Below, in pieces: positions 1-11,565 of a stretch of 64,000 bases of DNA. The DNA lies in assembly GCA_037693485.1 (NCBI GenBank), contig CM075353.1, forward strand, positions 111,620,501-111,684,500, given 5' to 3'. Position 1 is the stretch's first letter; every line of letters begins with the position of its first letter. The notes under the pieces are model-generated. The model did no database searches. It worked only from the letters and a program-made list of their open reading frames with translations, and was not told the origin of the DNA. The translations under genes and the position numbers were made by a program. The stretch comes from Kitagawia praeruptora. Lineage: Eukaryota; Streptophyta; Magnoliopsida; Apiales; Apiaceae.

Positions 1-1903
1 ACGATGCCTCTAGGATATGTGATAGATCGATCAGCCAACTGCAAAGAGATGTTAGTTGGCTTTGGCTCCGGTAGACCAAGTTGCTTGAAAACAGACAAGG
101 CATAAGATTAATACTAGCTCCCAAATCACATAAGCACTTGTTGAATGAAAGGTTGCCAATAGTGCATGGAATAGTGAAACTTCCCGGATCTTTCAGTTTA
201 GGTGGCAACTTCTGCTGCAGAACGGCACTACACTCCTCCGTTAATGCCACTGTTTCAAAATCTTCCAACCTTCTCTTCCTTGACAAAATATCCTTCATGA
301 ACTTAGCATATCTTGGCATCTGCTCCAATGCTTCAACAAAAGGAATGTTAATGGACAATTTCTTGAAGACATCCATAAATTTCTGAAACTGTTTCTCTTG
401 ACTTTTCTTCAAACGTCCAGGAAATGGAGGAGGAGGATAGATCTGATTATTCTTTGAAGATTGCTCCGGAGTAGACTTTTCAACAGGTTTCTTGCTCTTC
501 TCACCATCTAGCTGATCAGCCACTAAATCAGATTTCTCAATTTCTGGCACTACAGATTTTTCATCCTGCTGATTCTGAACATCTTCATCTTCTTCAGTTG
601 CTGATTTAGGATCACTCGTGACTTTTCCGGATCTCAAAGTCACAGCTTTCACCTGCTCATGGACCTCCCTCTTGCCTGGATTACCCCTTGTATCACTTGG
701 AAGAGTTCCTTGTTGCATATTTACCAAGGCACTTGCAATTTGTCCTATATGACTCTCCAATGTCTTGAGAGATGCTTCCTGACTCTTGAGAGTTACTGCC
801 TGACTCTTGCACATTAATCTCAACTCTTCTAATTCAGATTTTTCATTCGACTGATGGCTAGAACCAGTATGAAACTGTTGCTGCTGAAAACCAGGAGGTT
901 GGAACTGTTGCCTTGGAGCATACTGTTGCTGAAAACCTGAAGAATTAAATGGCTCAACTCCGTACTGATGACCCTGAAACTGGTTATAAGACTGATGTGG
1001 ATGTTGATAATTTGGAGCTGGTTGCTGTTGCCTTTGAAAATTGCTCACAAATTGCACCGATTCACTGGAGATGGCGCATTGACTCATCTCATGTGCGCCA
1101 GCACATAGTTCACACACTCTCGCAACCTGAGGCACCCCATGCTTTGTCATTAAATCTAATTTCATATTAAGTGCCTCTAGCTGGGCTGCTAGAGCTGTAA
1201 CTGTGTCAACTCCCAGAATTCCTGCAACCTTGCCTTGTGGTAGTCTTTGAGTTGGATTTTGATATTCATTAGCAGCCATCATCTCAATTAGATCGTAAGC
1301 TTCCTCGTAGCTCTTAGCCCATAAGGCTCCTCCTGATGCTGCGTCTACCATTGGCCTAGATTGTGCTCCCAGCCCATTGTAAAAATAATTGATTACCATC
1401 CAGTTTGGCATCCCATGATGTGGGCATCTCCTTAGCATCTCCTTATAACGTTCCCAAGCCTCACACAGAGATTCTCCAGATTGCTGCTGAAATTGGGCTA
1501 GCTGATTCCTCAATGCTGCAGTTTTCGCCATAGGGAAGAATTTAGTAAGAAACTTCTGAGCAAGATCCTCCCATGCAGTAATGGAACCAGGTGGTAGAGA
1601 GTGTAACCAGCCCTTAGCCTTATCCTTTAGAGAGAATGGGAAAAGCCTCAACTTGATAGCATCATCCGAAACACCATTAAACTTGAAAGTATCACAGATC
1701 TCGATAAAGTCCCGAATATGCATGTTGGCATCTTCCGTAGGAGCTCCCCCAAACTGAACTGAATTCTGCACCATCTGAATTGTGCCCGACTTGATCTCAA
1801 AATTGTTTGCTGCAATAGCTGGCCTAATAATGCTAGACTGGATATCATTGAGTTTCGGCTAAGAATACTCCCTCAAAGCCTTAGCTGCTGCTGCATCTGC
1901 CAT
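1..1903 (-). pseudogene. gag-pro: Athila gag-protease polyprotein, broken and cut by the window edge
   Basis: The minus-strand frame reads from an ATG at 1903 to the left edge. In order it shows the retrotransposon capsid domain (DAIKLRLFPFSLKDKAKGW, about 1590-1690), a zinc-knuckle-like CELC-x3-H-x4-C at about 1100, a Gln-rich stretch (850-1030), an acidic Lys-rich linker, the IYPPPPFPGRLKKSQEKQF motif before protease, and the aspartic protease core CDLGASINLMP at about 105-140. Gag packages element RNA and the protease cuts the polyprotein. Two lesions are visible. A TAG at 1859-1861 stands where related elements usually read Gln, 14 codons after the ATG. One base appears to be missing near 97-100, just after the protease motif, and shifts the frame. 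Otherwise the frame is open, so decay is recent or mild. Confidence 0.87.
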
Positions 1904-2110
1904 TGCTACTGTAGTTTCAGCTTCCTCTTCCTTATTCTCTATATTCTCTACACGACCGTCTTCTGCCAGTTTTTTGCTTGCGAACGTGTTTGCATACAAA
2001 CTTAAGTACCTGAAACACCACGAAACAAACAAACTAAGTAAGAATCCGAGTCAGTGAACGCTAACGACCACTGATGACAAGCACATAAACTAAAATAAAA
2101 ACACCGATGA

Positions 2111-2129
2111 TCCCCGGCAGCGGTACCAA
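2111..2129 (-). other. Primer-binding site of the Athila element
   Basis: On the minus strand the LTR ends in CA and five bases later reads TTGGTACCGCTGCCGGGGA. This matches the Asp-tRNA-type site used by Athila elements, except that the usual GGCGCC is GGTACC here. The relative at 35595-35613 keeps GGCGCC. Confidence 0.75.
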
Positions 2130-2134
2130 AAACT

Positions 2135-3886
2135 TGTTATGCTAATTTCACGCAAGCGCACGTTGTCACAAGTAATATATGATTAAATCAAGTTCGTTCC
2201 CACAGAGATCTAGAATGGTGTTCAATTCAATTAATGTACCTATGCACCGATGTATGGTTTTTATCCACTGCTAAGAAAAATAACAAAATTGAGATTGATT
2301 ATCTAAATTAACTAAGTGCAAATTATAAAACTAAGAATTAAACAATTAATGAGAGTAAAAATTCGAATTACTAATATGAGAATAAAACATGGAATCCTAG
2401 TTTCATCATCTACTTCACTTAGAGTTGCAGCCTTTAATTAAAACATGCGATGGTTTTGATATCTGATCGAATAACACGAAAAGAGTAAAAGTTACCTCTC
2501 GGTATACTAGTACCAATCTACACATACATCCACAAAAGAGATAGAAGATGAATAGGCACCTATTATGTTTAGACCCTATATCTCTATAGAATTTGAAAAC
2601 ATAAAGGTTGAAGCACAAGTTATCCACTTAGATCACATAGGGCAGTATAAGTATTTTCATCTCACACCACGAATCATATTGATAAACAATTATGAACCTA
2701 TGCTAGCATGGCAAGTTCTAAATCTCAAGATCCACTCTCGCTTCACAAAAGATTAACAATTCAATTTAGATGTTAGCTACGCATCCAAAAGCATTAAGAT
2801 TAACCATACGAGGATATCAAGAATTCACCACACATAAATCTTTAAGGCATGCAAACTACTAAGCTACATAGATAAATCCACTAGGATCCCATGACAACGA
2901 TTAGTTCATAACTAAACCTTTCGTCACCATGGGATTTGATGAAAACATGGTAAATAACAAGATATGAATAAAAGAAGTAATTATATTAATAAACAAGAGT
3001 TTGAGAAAACAAATCTAGAACAAAAGATGAAGTAGATCTAGATCCGTTGCTTGTCACGAGCGTTGAATCCTTCTCTCCTTTTCTCCCTTGCAGATCTAAG
3101 CTGGTTACAGTAATAAAACTATGATAATCTGTATATCTCTATTACAATGGTAGGATGTGTTTATATAGGCTCTAAAAGTCTTGCCCAGCAAGAAAATACC
3201 AAAACAGAATTATAATAGAATTTCTGCAAGATACGTTTCCTAAACTGATTCTGTTTTTAAGGAAAATTTGTGGCTGACTTTTCTTCAGTTTTTCTGGAAC
3301 GTTCCAAACGTAATTGGACCTCTGGACCACCTTAGAATGATAGAGAATCTCGTTATCTTCGCGTGGACTACTTACGGGCCCCAAACGGAGTTGTAGAACT
3401 CAAGATATGGCCAAAATAGTAAAAACTGTAATTTTTCAGGGGCAACTTGCAGGGCAACTTGCGCCCAGCAGTCTGTTCTTCGCGCAAATTGCTCCTACCC
3501 AGCGCAATTTGCTCCTGGGAATCCTATCCCAAGTTGTATAAAATCTCCCAGGCTTCGCATGGGCAGTAAGATCACTGAAAACGGACTTACAGAACTCCAG
3601 ATATGGCCAAAACAGTGTAAGCTGCGCAGCCTTTCCAGAAAATCCGAATTTTAATCAATTAATTCCCAAAAAATTATAGAAGCATCCACCTTAATCAACA
3701 TTCTCGCAAACCTGCACAACTAAGCAAAACACATCAAAACTACAAGAAACTTGAGTCCAAGACAATCAATTTAAGCCGATTTAGAATGTTCCAAGTGGAT
3801 ATAAATCAATTTAAGCCGATTTAGAATGTTCCAAGTGGATATAAATCAATTTAAGCCGATTTAGAATGTTCCGATTTAGAATAAAA
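2135..3886 (-). repeat. Athila 5' LTR, about 1.75 kb, distal end rearranged
   Basis: On the plus strand the LTR begins TGTTATGCTAATTTCACGC next to the primer site. It shares long stretches with 31886-33057 and its first 110 bases with 35619-35728. The intact related LTR ends ATCCACTTATCACA. Here that end is missing. Instead a 40-bp unit beginning TCAATTTAAGCCGATTTAG is repeated about 2.6 times from 3766 to about 3870, then the similarity stops. Confidence 0.72.
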
Positions 3887-5779
3887 GATAAATGAGGGGG
3901 ACTCATTATAAGATATGGTCTCATTATAAGGGGGGTCTCATTTGAGCAGCCCCCTATATATATATTTTTTATTTTTTTTTGCTCAGGAATGATAAATTTC
4001 ATTCATGAAAAGATGATACATCAGAAGAGATAATAAAAGCTTCATCATCTAACCGAAAGATATGCTTAACCAATCATGAGTCTAACAAAAAAGATCTCGT
4101 TAAAACCCCACAAAAGCAAAACCCTTTGGGAAAAAAGAGTGCCCTACTAAATAAATGGGTACATCATTTAACCAAAACCTAAAAATCAAAAGACTTGAAA
4201 CTTCTTGATTCTTCCACTGTAATAATCCATAATCTCGCCTTCATCTATCTTCTCACCCTAAAACCCAAAATTATGTCGTCATTCATCTTCTCTTTACACT
4301 TCTTTCCTCCCAAAACTGAAAATATCAAAACAATAAATAATATTATGTCAAAGAGCCATTAATTGAATATACATTAAATAATTATTATACTCAGTAATCA
4401 TAATAAATTTGAACAATTTTATATATCTAACCAAAGGAGTCCCCTATGGTTAGACATATAAACATCAATTTCTCATAAAAATCTACTATAAATTCATCTA
4501 AAATGACACCAAATTCCAAATCAATAAAAGATCCAAATCGTCAAAAAACGACATTACCATTAACCCAAAATTGGTCCACAAAGCCATAAATAATTGGCAC
4601 ACCCTCAAAGGTACAAAACTATGTAAAATGGTACAATCTTACTAATAAATACATATCAAAATAGGAATCAAATCAAAATCGAAACCACAATCAAATCACC
4701 CTCGATTATGCGAATCTCAAAAATCAATTCATTCACATTAAAATCCCCTAATTGAGCCCTATCGACCATCAATTAAAAATTAGTTATAAAAATCATAAAA
4801 ATGGTACAATCATACTAAGCTAATTTGCTAAATAAAAGCAACTAAAATTGTGAATTAAAGCACATTAAAAACTACCAATTGAAACACTCTCAATCATTTA
4901 TAAATAAAATATAACCGAAAAAAAATAATTAGCAATCAATTATAATTAGTACAATTGGGCCAGATCTTGAAAGAACAAATCCCCACAAAACCAACTACTA
5001 ATTTAATTACAATTATACATAAAAAACTTAACCTAAAAACATTAAAAGAGCAATAATTATAACAACAATTAGACCTAAAAACACGAAAATCAATTAACAT
5101 TTAAATTAATCCAATAACAGCTAATCAAATAATCAAGAAATCAAAAAATCAATTACACTAATTATGCAATTATCAAGGGAAGAAAATGATACAGAAATTT
5201 ATGACTATCAGGATCACCATTACCGCCGAAATCCGGCGATCCGCCACCGAGCCTCCACACCAACATCCCTCAACCCACAGAGTTAACACAAGTAATACAT
5301 CTCCTTCCTCCCACCGCTATTACACAACCAAATCAATACCAACCAATACCCACAAACATTAACACCTCTACGACATTGAAACATAGTCACACATCCAAAA
5401 TACACGACCACCAGCTATATTGTATATACACGCAGCCACAACTAACACACCAGGGCAGCAACAAGGCAACAACACCCGAACCCATCCTACACACTCAATG
5501 GTCACACCCACGAATCAACACACGCACACACGCGATAAACACACACACCCACTATTTGTTATACACACGCACGCGATCCTAACAATAAATTTAAATCTAT
5601 ACAACTTAAACTTTGGTAATTTTTTTACTAATTAATTAAAAAGTAGTTCTATGCATCTCGAATATATAAATGTCATATTAACATTGGAAAATATTTAGGA
5701 ACCGTTTCGGGATATCTAGCATTTTCTTTAAATAAATACCCTAACACATCTATCTTATTTTACCTTATGTTTTGGAAAG
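3887..5779. other. AT-rich intergenic stretch with an interspersed repeat
   Basis: I see no gene here. About 4000-4170 resembles 14990-15215 in the same orientation; both contain TCTCGTTAAAACCCCACAA and then a run reading AAAACCC..TGGGAAAAA. About 250 bases further each copy carries an inverted repeat of the CTAACCAAAGGG type (here at 4427-4453). This suggests two copies of one unnamed retroelement 3' region. From about 5250 the sequence turns rich in CA and CCA words, and 5500-5580 is a CACACA-rich low-complexity stretch. Confidence 0.5.
4427..4453. repeat. Inverted-repeat motif, copy 1 (CTAACCAAAGG / CTATGGTTAG)
   Basis: Left arm CTAACCAAAGG and right arm CCTATGGTTAG can pair around a short loop, with one mismatch. 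Three more copies lie at 15508, 15645 and 15829, each followed by ACAT. Confidence 0.6.
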
Positions 5780-6262
5780 ATTTGAATTGTCGACTAAGAC
5801 AATTTTGAGAAAAGACCCTATATCACAATTTGAGAATAAAATGCCCAAAATATCATATTTGAATAAAAAGGCCCTTTGTATCATTCAAAAACGAATTAAA
5901 AACATGCATTTTTTCTTTAAGCTAAAAGGCAAAGCGGGTGATGAGGTACTGCAACATGTGAGTGGGGTCCACCTATAAATGGTGGTGTTGTGGTTGTAAA
6001 CATAATGCATTTAGTGCTCGCATTATTGTGAAAACGCTTGAAAATAATGCGTTTCTTTTTTTCCCCATTCACAAAAGACGAATGCAAAGAATGCGTTACT
6101 CGGGCAAACGTTAATTGAAAATGCGTTTATGTGAAAACGTAACTAAAACATGCGTTTTTGTGTGATATGAAAGGCCATTTTTTCAAATTATGATATTTTG
6201 GACCATTTTAATTTAAATTGTGATAGAAAGGACCAAAACCCGACAATTTTTTATCTGAAACT
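5780..6262. mobile_element. Foldback element with long imperfect inverted arms
   Basis: The left arm (about 5783-5890, beginning GAATTGTCGACTAAGAC) matches the reverse complement of the right arm (about 6150-6255, ending AAACCCGACAATTTTTTATC). Both arms carry the words 'TATCACAATTT' and 'CCAAAATATCATA'. The centre holds several ATGCGTTT and AAAACG words in both orientations. There is no coding frame. The layout recalls the foldback at 30533-31027. The TSD could not be fixed. Confidence 0.5.
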
Positions 6263-7654
6263 CCTCGATGCTGTTAATTGGTTTGATTTTGATGATAATT
6301 CGCAATCCGTAGTTAAAAAACATTTTTTTAAAATATAGGATCAAAAAGCAAAAAGCCATTTATTTAGAAAAAAGATGTTGATCGATCTAGCAAATTTAAG
6401 CGTATAGACATTGTTCTAAAAATTTCTAATTCAATTGATTAATCCTCAATTAATCCTTTACAAGGTCTTGTAAAACAAATTTGATCTTCAAAATCTCCCA
6501 TTAATTTTTACGGATACTTATTGATCGGGGTATTTATAATTAATTATTAGAATTAAATAATATATTAATCAAATATGAAAAATTGTATAATTTGTGGTAT
6601 GATAAGTAACTAATAGAATCAAAATGTATAGTAAATAATATTATGATATTAAAATACGTCTGATTTTTACTTCGACTAATCCTTCTTATTAATTCCTAAT
6701 TTAATGATTAATTTTTGTAAGGTTCTCTAATCTATATATCCTGTCCGTAGGGTTGAAAAATGATTCGGTAAAATCGGACACCCCTTGCTAAAGTATCATA
6801 TCTAAACCGATCCCGAATAATAATAATAGGATTTGAATCTGAATCGAATATGAGTCAGTATCATATTTTCATTTTTTTAACCGAGTAGTTTGTGATCCAT
6901 AGAATAAGAGTCAAATATAATCCACTAACATTATGTATCATTTTTATTTGAATTATATAAATAATATTTTATTCTAAAATAAATATAATATTATAAAAAC
7001 ATAATAATGACGAACTGAAAATTTAAATAATTGAACTATTAAGTATTTGATGATAAATACTCGGATGGATAACTCGTATTTTATGAAAATTAAATTTATA
7101 AATGTTTTTAAGAAATTATAATATGCTATTCAGTCAGAAATATGATGAAATAAAAATATAATTCAGATTTGGGTTTGAACCGAATATGGATCATTAAACA
7201 TATTCGGGTAGGATATTTCTATAAAAAATATGAGACTTAATCTGAGCGGGTATATTGATACTCATTAAATTTTTCCGTCAAATTTGAATCATTTATAAAA
7301 TGAATCTGAGATATAGGCTAGTGGTCAAATAGAAACCAATCTTAGAATAGAAACTAGAAACCAACACTAAATAAATTATATTTCATTTATTCTAATGGCC
7401 CCGCCAGGGGCACCTTCACAAAAAGTGTTTAAAATTATTGGCTTCATCCAGCAAAAAAAAAAAAAAAAAATACTGTTCACGCTGACGTCACTGCCACGTC
7501 AGCAGTGAACAGTATTTTATTTTATTTTATTTTTTTTATTTTTTTTTGCTGGATGGAGCCAAGAATATTATGAACTTTTTTGTATTGGGGTACTCCTAAT
7601 TTGGTCATTAAATTAGCTTGAAATATTTAATTTATGTTTAGTTTCTAGTTTCTA

Positions 7655-9453
7655 CTAGCTTATAACCCGTGCGAAGCACGGGTTTCTTTTGATAGGTTAT
7701 AAAATTTATTTAACATTATAATTATGAACTTTGAATTTTTAGTAAATTAATTTAATCATGTAATATATCTTATTATTAGATCTAACGATTCTTATTTATT
7801 ACTAAAAATAATGATTTGAATATATGGTGAGATATTTTTGAGTGTATATTATTTAATTTTATTAAATAGAACCGTCCGTGATATAATTGGAAAAAGAGAG
7901 ATTTTAGTTTGAAAAAATAGAAAAAGATAACGTGAAAATTAAAAGGTGACATACTTTAGGGTGAAAATGGTAATTGATTAGTTTATAGTAATTATAATTT
8001 AATTGTTATTTTACTAAATAAAATTGCAGGTAATATTTTTAGAAAATGAGAAATTAATGTTACCGTGATATTTCTAAAAAAAGGAATTTAATTAGAAAAA
8101 ATAAAAAAGATGATACGTTTTTAGCTGAAAAGATAATCGGTTAATTATTAGCATTATAATATTATGATTTTATTTTTATTAAATAGAATCGCCCGTGATA
8201 TAATTTGAAAAAGAGAGGTTTTAGTTAGAGAAAATAAAAAAGGTAACTTGTTTTGGCTGAAAAAGGTAACCCGTTATATAATTGGAAAAAAATATTTTAG
8301 TTAGAGAAAAGAAAAAAGGAAAAAATTTATTAGTTAACAGTAATTATAATTTTTTTTAATTAGATAAAATATAAAAGATATTATATTTTACCTGAAAAAG
8401 GAAACTGCTTAGTTATTAGGAAAAAAGGTAACACGTTTAACCTTCAAAGTAGGTTGATTTGTAAAGTAAAAATTTTAGTTAAATAAAATATAAAAGAAGA
8501 TTTTTAAAAGGTAACTCGTGATATAATTGGAAAAAGAGATATTTTAGTTAGAGAAAAAAGAAAAGATAATTTGAACGAAAAAATTAATTAATTAGTTAAT
8601 AGTAATTATAATATGCTTTTTAGTTAGATAAAATATAAAAAATATTATATTTTAACTGAAAAAGGAAACTGCTTAGTTATTAAAAAGAAAAGAAAAGGTA
8701 ACATGCTTAACCTGAAAAAGGAAATTGATTAGTAAAGCAAAAATTTTAAAGGTAACATGTTTAACCTGAAAAAGGAAATTGATTAGTAAAACAAAAATTT
8801 TAGTTAGATAAAATATAAAAAAAGATTTTATCTGTAATTAAGTAAGGGTAATTAGGTAAATTCAATAGGTACCACCTGAAAAAGGAAATTGCTTAGTTAT
8901 TAAAAAAATGTAACACATTTAACCTGAAAAAGTAGGTTGATTTGTAATGTAGAAATTTTAGTTAAATAAAATATAAAAGAAGATTTTTAAAAGGTAACTC
9001 GTGATATAATTGGAAAAAGTGATATTTTAGTTAGAGAAAAGAGAAAAGATAATTTGAATGAAAAAATTAATTAATTAGTTAATAGTAATTATAATATGCT
9101 TTTTAGTTAGATAAAATATAAAAGATATTATATTTTAACTGAAAAAGGAAACTGTTTAGTTATTAAAAAGAAAAGAAAAGGTAACATGTTTAACCTGAAA
9201 AATGAAATTGATTAGTAAAACAAAAATTTTAAAGGTAACATGTTTAACCTGAAAAAGGAAAAACAAAAATTTTAAAGGTAACATGTTTAACCTGAAAAAG
9301 GAAATTGATTAGTAAAACAAAAATTTTAGTTAGATAAAATATAAAAAAAGATTTTATCTGTAATTAAGTAAGGGTAATTAGGTAAATTCAACAGGTACCA
9401 ACCAACCGACCAACCAAACTTTTAATGTTTCGGAATTTATATAATAGTATAGA
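7655..9453 (-). mobile_element. Non-autonomous Helitron, 1.8 kb
   Basis: On the minus strand the element begins TCTATACTATTATATAA (right end, 9453) and ends in CTAG (7655-7658). A GC-rich hairpin, ACCCGTGC-TTC-GCACGGGT (7664-7684), stands a few bases before the CTAG. These are the classic 5' TC, subterminal hairpin and 3' CTRR of plant Helitrons. It is flanked by A on one side and T on the other, with no duplication, as expected. No Rep/helicase frame is present. The interior is A-rich on the plus strand and includes a large tandem duplication. It interrupts the right inverted arm of the surrounding Mutator foldback. Confidence 0.85.
8440..9400. repeat. Tandem duplication of about 482 bp inside the Helitron
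   Basis: GATTTGTAAAGTAAAAATTTTAG at about 8456 recurs as GATTTGTAATGTAGAAATTTTAG at about 8938, and the following ~430 bases stay collinear up to AAGGGTAATTAGGTAAATTC (8846 and 9371). Within each unit shorter words such as GGTAACATGTTTAACCTGAA are themselves repeated. Confidence 0.7.
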
Positions 9454-9796
9454 TTAGAACAAGACCCCTGAGATATATATCATATTTTCGAGTAGGATAT
9501 ATAAGCCGAAATAACGAATAGTCCGAATCAATTTACACAACCCTACTTGTCCGATAAACGATGTGTGTAATACGGCGTATCAGTGAGAATTAACGAATTT
9601 CCATGCAGTATGGCTCAATTATTAACACTGCCAAATCTTTTGTGTGTCAGAAGCATCATTTCTCTTGTACTGAAGGGACCAAATTCAATCGGTCAATTAA
9701 ACAGCTAGTAGAGGTCCCAGAGCAATCCACGGCACCTATGTCTCCCAACCAATTCCTTCAAGAACATGATTTGGGTTCGTGTAGGATTGCTGTTAC

Positions 9797-11182
9797 CAGG
9801 GGTGTTCATGGGTTCACCAAACCGATCAAACTGACCCAACCCGACCCTTTTTTCTAGGGCTGAGCAAAAATCCGAAAAAATCCGAATCCGAATCCGAATC
9901 CGCTAAAAACCGCTAAAAACCGATCCGTATAAAACCGATCCGAAACCGAAACCGAAAAATTTAAAACCGAATCCGAATCCGATTATGCGGTTTCGGTTTC
10001 TTGTCAAATCCGATCCGAAGAAACCCGAATCCGATCCGATTAAAATAAATAAAAAAAATTATATATATATTTAATTAATAAATACACATTTTTTTTTAAA
10101 TATATCTGCTAAAAAATTAGGACGGATGTTTGGAGTGTAAAATTTCATTAAGGGGAAGCTGTATGACCTCCTTTTTTTCTTAAGAAAGTGTTGCACACTT
10201 AGCCTACTTTCCTGCTACCGATTTCATGTCCTGTTTACAACTCTCATAGATTATAGGTAGAAGTATTATCCTGTTAGTATGAGTATGAAAAAAGTAATTA
10301 GTGCCCCAACAATGATATAGTGTTTGATGATATGTTACATTTTGCAATTTTGTGGGGTTTTCTTTTCTTCTAGTTTCTTATCCTGAGTATAGTGTCCTTA
10401 CATTGTGTTACCAATTTTTCTTTTTGTACTCATTTTTCTTTTCATATTTATGGTATGTCGGTTTTATTATTTTTATCTGAGTCGGGTTTAAAACCGAAAC
10501 CAAATCGATTGCATCCGATCCGGTACTTTTGAATCCGAATCCGAACCGCCGGTTTCGGTTGCGGTTTCGGTTTTAAATTTTAAAACCCGAAGAGTTTCGG
10601 TTTCGGTTTCGGTTTTACCATAAATCCGATCTGATCCGATCCGTGCTCTCCCCTACTTTTTTCGGCCGTTCAAATCGATAAAAAAAACCCTGATATTTGA
10701 TTGGGTTAGAAAATTTTCAAATCGATTTAAATCGGTTGGGTATGGGTTTTATATTTTTTCGGCCAACCCAACTCAACCCAACCCGATCTAATATATAATT
10801 TTTATTTTATAATTTAATATTATTTTATTTATAGATGTATGATTACATATGGCGTGTATGCATATGATTTATGATGTAATTTACATTACTAAAATTATAA
10901 CAATAATTAAGTTAAATATTAACAATAAAATCCTAGGTTACACATAATTTAATTTTACTTAAGTTCTCAAAATGAGCTTTACTTTGTGTACTTTAATTTT
11001 TTTTATAAAATTATTTAACCCATTTAAACCGAACCAACCCAACCGAAACCGATATATAATGGGTAGGGTTGGGTTATAAAATTATTTTTTACGGGTTGAG
11101 TTAAAAATTTTGAAACCGATTTAATTGGGTCGGGTTGCAAAAACGTCATCAACCCGGCCAACTCGACCCGCGAACACCCCTA
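9797..11182. mobile_element. Non-autonomous hAT element (outer), 1.39 kb
   Basis: Ends CAGGGGTGTTCATGGGT and (reverse complement) TAGGGGTGTTCGCGGGT form the inverted repeat. Both flanks carry the exact 8-bp duplication GCTGTTAC (9789-9796 and 11183-11190). Subterminal words ACCCAACCCGA and AACCGA repeat near both ends. There is no transposase frame. A second hAT element is inserted at 9855. Confidence 0.85.
9855..10655. mobile_element. Non-autonomous hAT element (inner), 801 bp
   Basis: Ends TAGGGCTGAGCAAAAATCCG and (reverse complement) TAGGGGAGAGCACGGATCGG. The flanks carry the exact 8-bp duplication CTTTTTTC (9847-9854 and 10656-10663). Subterminal arrays of CCGAATCCGAAT and CGAAACCGAAACC face each other at the two ends; subterminal repeats like these bind hAT transposases in known elements. 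There is no coding frame. Confidence 0.85.
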
Positions 11183-11190
11183 GCTGTTAC

Positions 11191-11562
11191 ATATAGTAAT
11201 AATAAATTTTTTTTGAACCATTAATAATTTTATTAAAAAATAGATATAAAATTATTTAATAAATTTTAAAAGTAAATTTTTTGAAAATTATTTTTGATTG
11301 AAAATCTACTTTTAAAAAAATCAAATCCTCCTACACTTTTTAAAAAAAAACTGTTTTTCAATTTTTATGAAAAATACAACATTTTTAACAACAATCTCAA
11401 ATAAAACTTATTATTTTTTTCAGAAAAAAGAATATGATTATTATTATTTCTTTCACAAATTTAGTCTAGTGAAGGATAGCGCTTCACATGTTTACATAGA
11501 AAGCCATTATATCCCCTCGGTTCGTTCAGAAAGTTTTTTTATGCCGCCGTTCGTTAAGAAAT
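11191..11562. other. Spacer without recognisable features
   Basis: AT-rich sequence with poly-A and poly-T runs and no frame resembling a gene. I see nothing else in it. Confidence 0.5.
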
Positions 11563-11565
11563 TTA

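Larger units (their letters stand above)
1..3886 (-). mobile_element. Athila-lineage Ty3/gypsy retrotransposon, 5' end (partial)
   Basis: Read on the minus strand, an LTR (right), a primer-binding site and a gag-protease frame follow one another in the order of the 5' end of an Athila element. The rest of pol lies beyond the left edge. Athila identity rests on the gag wording (capsid core with KDKAKGWLHSLPPGS), a protease centred on CDLGASINLMP, and a long LTR followed by an Asp-tRNA-type primer site. A related, shorter element lies at 31.9-35.7 kb in the same orientation and shares LTR and leader wording, so the two descend from one family. Confidence 0.88.
7316..9468. mobile_element. Mutator-like foldback MITE, split by a Helitron
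   Basis: Both flanks carry the 9-bp duplication TGAGATATA (7307-7315 and 9469-9477), typical of Mutator elements. Left end GGCTAGTGGTCAAATAGAAA and right end (reverse complement) GGGGTCTTGTTCTAATAGAA pair imperfectly, and the pairing continues inward. At the centre, GGCTTCATCCAGC plus an A-run (about 7440-7470) faces a T-run plus GCTGGATGGAGCC (about 7530-7562), around the palindromic core GCTGACGT..ACGTCAGC (7489-7511). Removing the Helitron leaves about 354 bp. There is no gene inside. Confidence 0.75.
6748..9545. mobile_element. hAT-like element, the outermost of three nested insertions
   Basis: The left end reads TAGGGTTGAAAAATGATTCGG and the right end reads CCGAATCAATTTACACAACCCTA, giving inverted ends TAGGGTTG(A/T). 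The flanks are CCTGTCCG (6740-6747) and CTTGTCCG (9546-9553), an 8-bp TSD with one mismatch, as expected for hAT. There is no transposase frame, so it is non-autonomous. About 645 bp belongs to this element; the rest is the Mutator foldback and Helitron inserted in it. Confidence 0.7.

Noticed and set aside
5376..5635. His/Thr-rich frames at the CACACA stretch
   Set aside because: Low-complexity DNA read in two frames at once.
9603..9857. 84-codon frame as a gene
   Set aside because: It runs into the hAT terminus at 9797 and on through the inner element border at 9855; no domain or support for splicing was seen.
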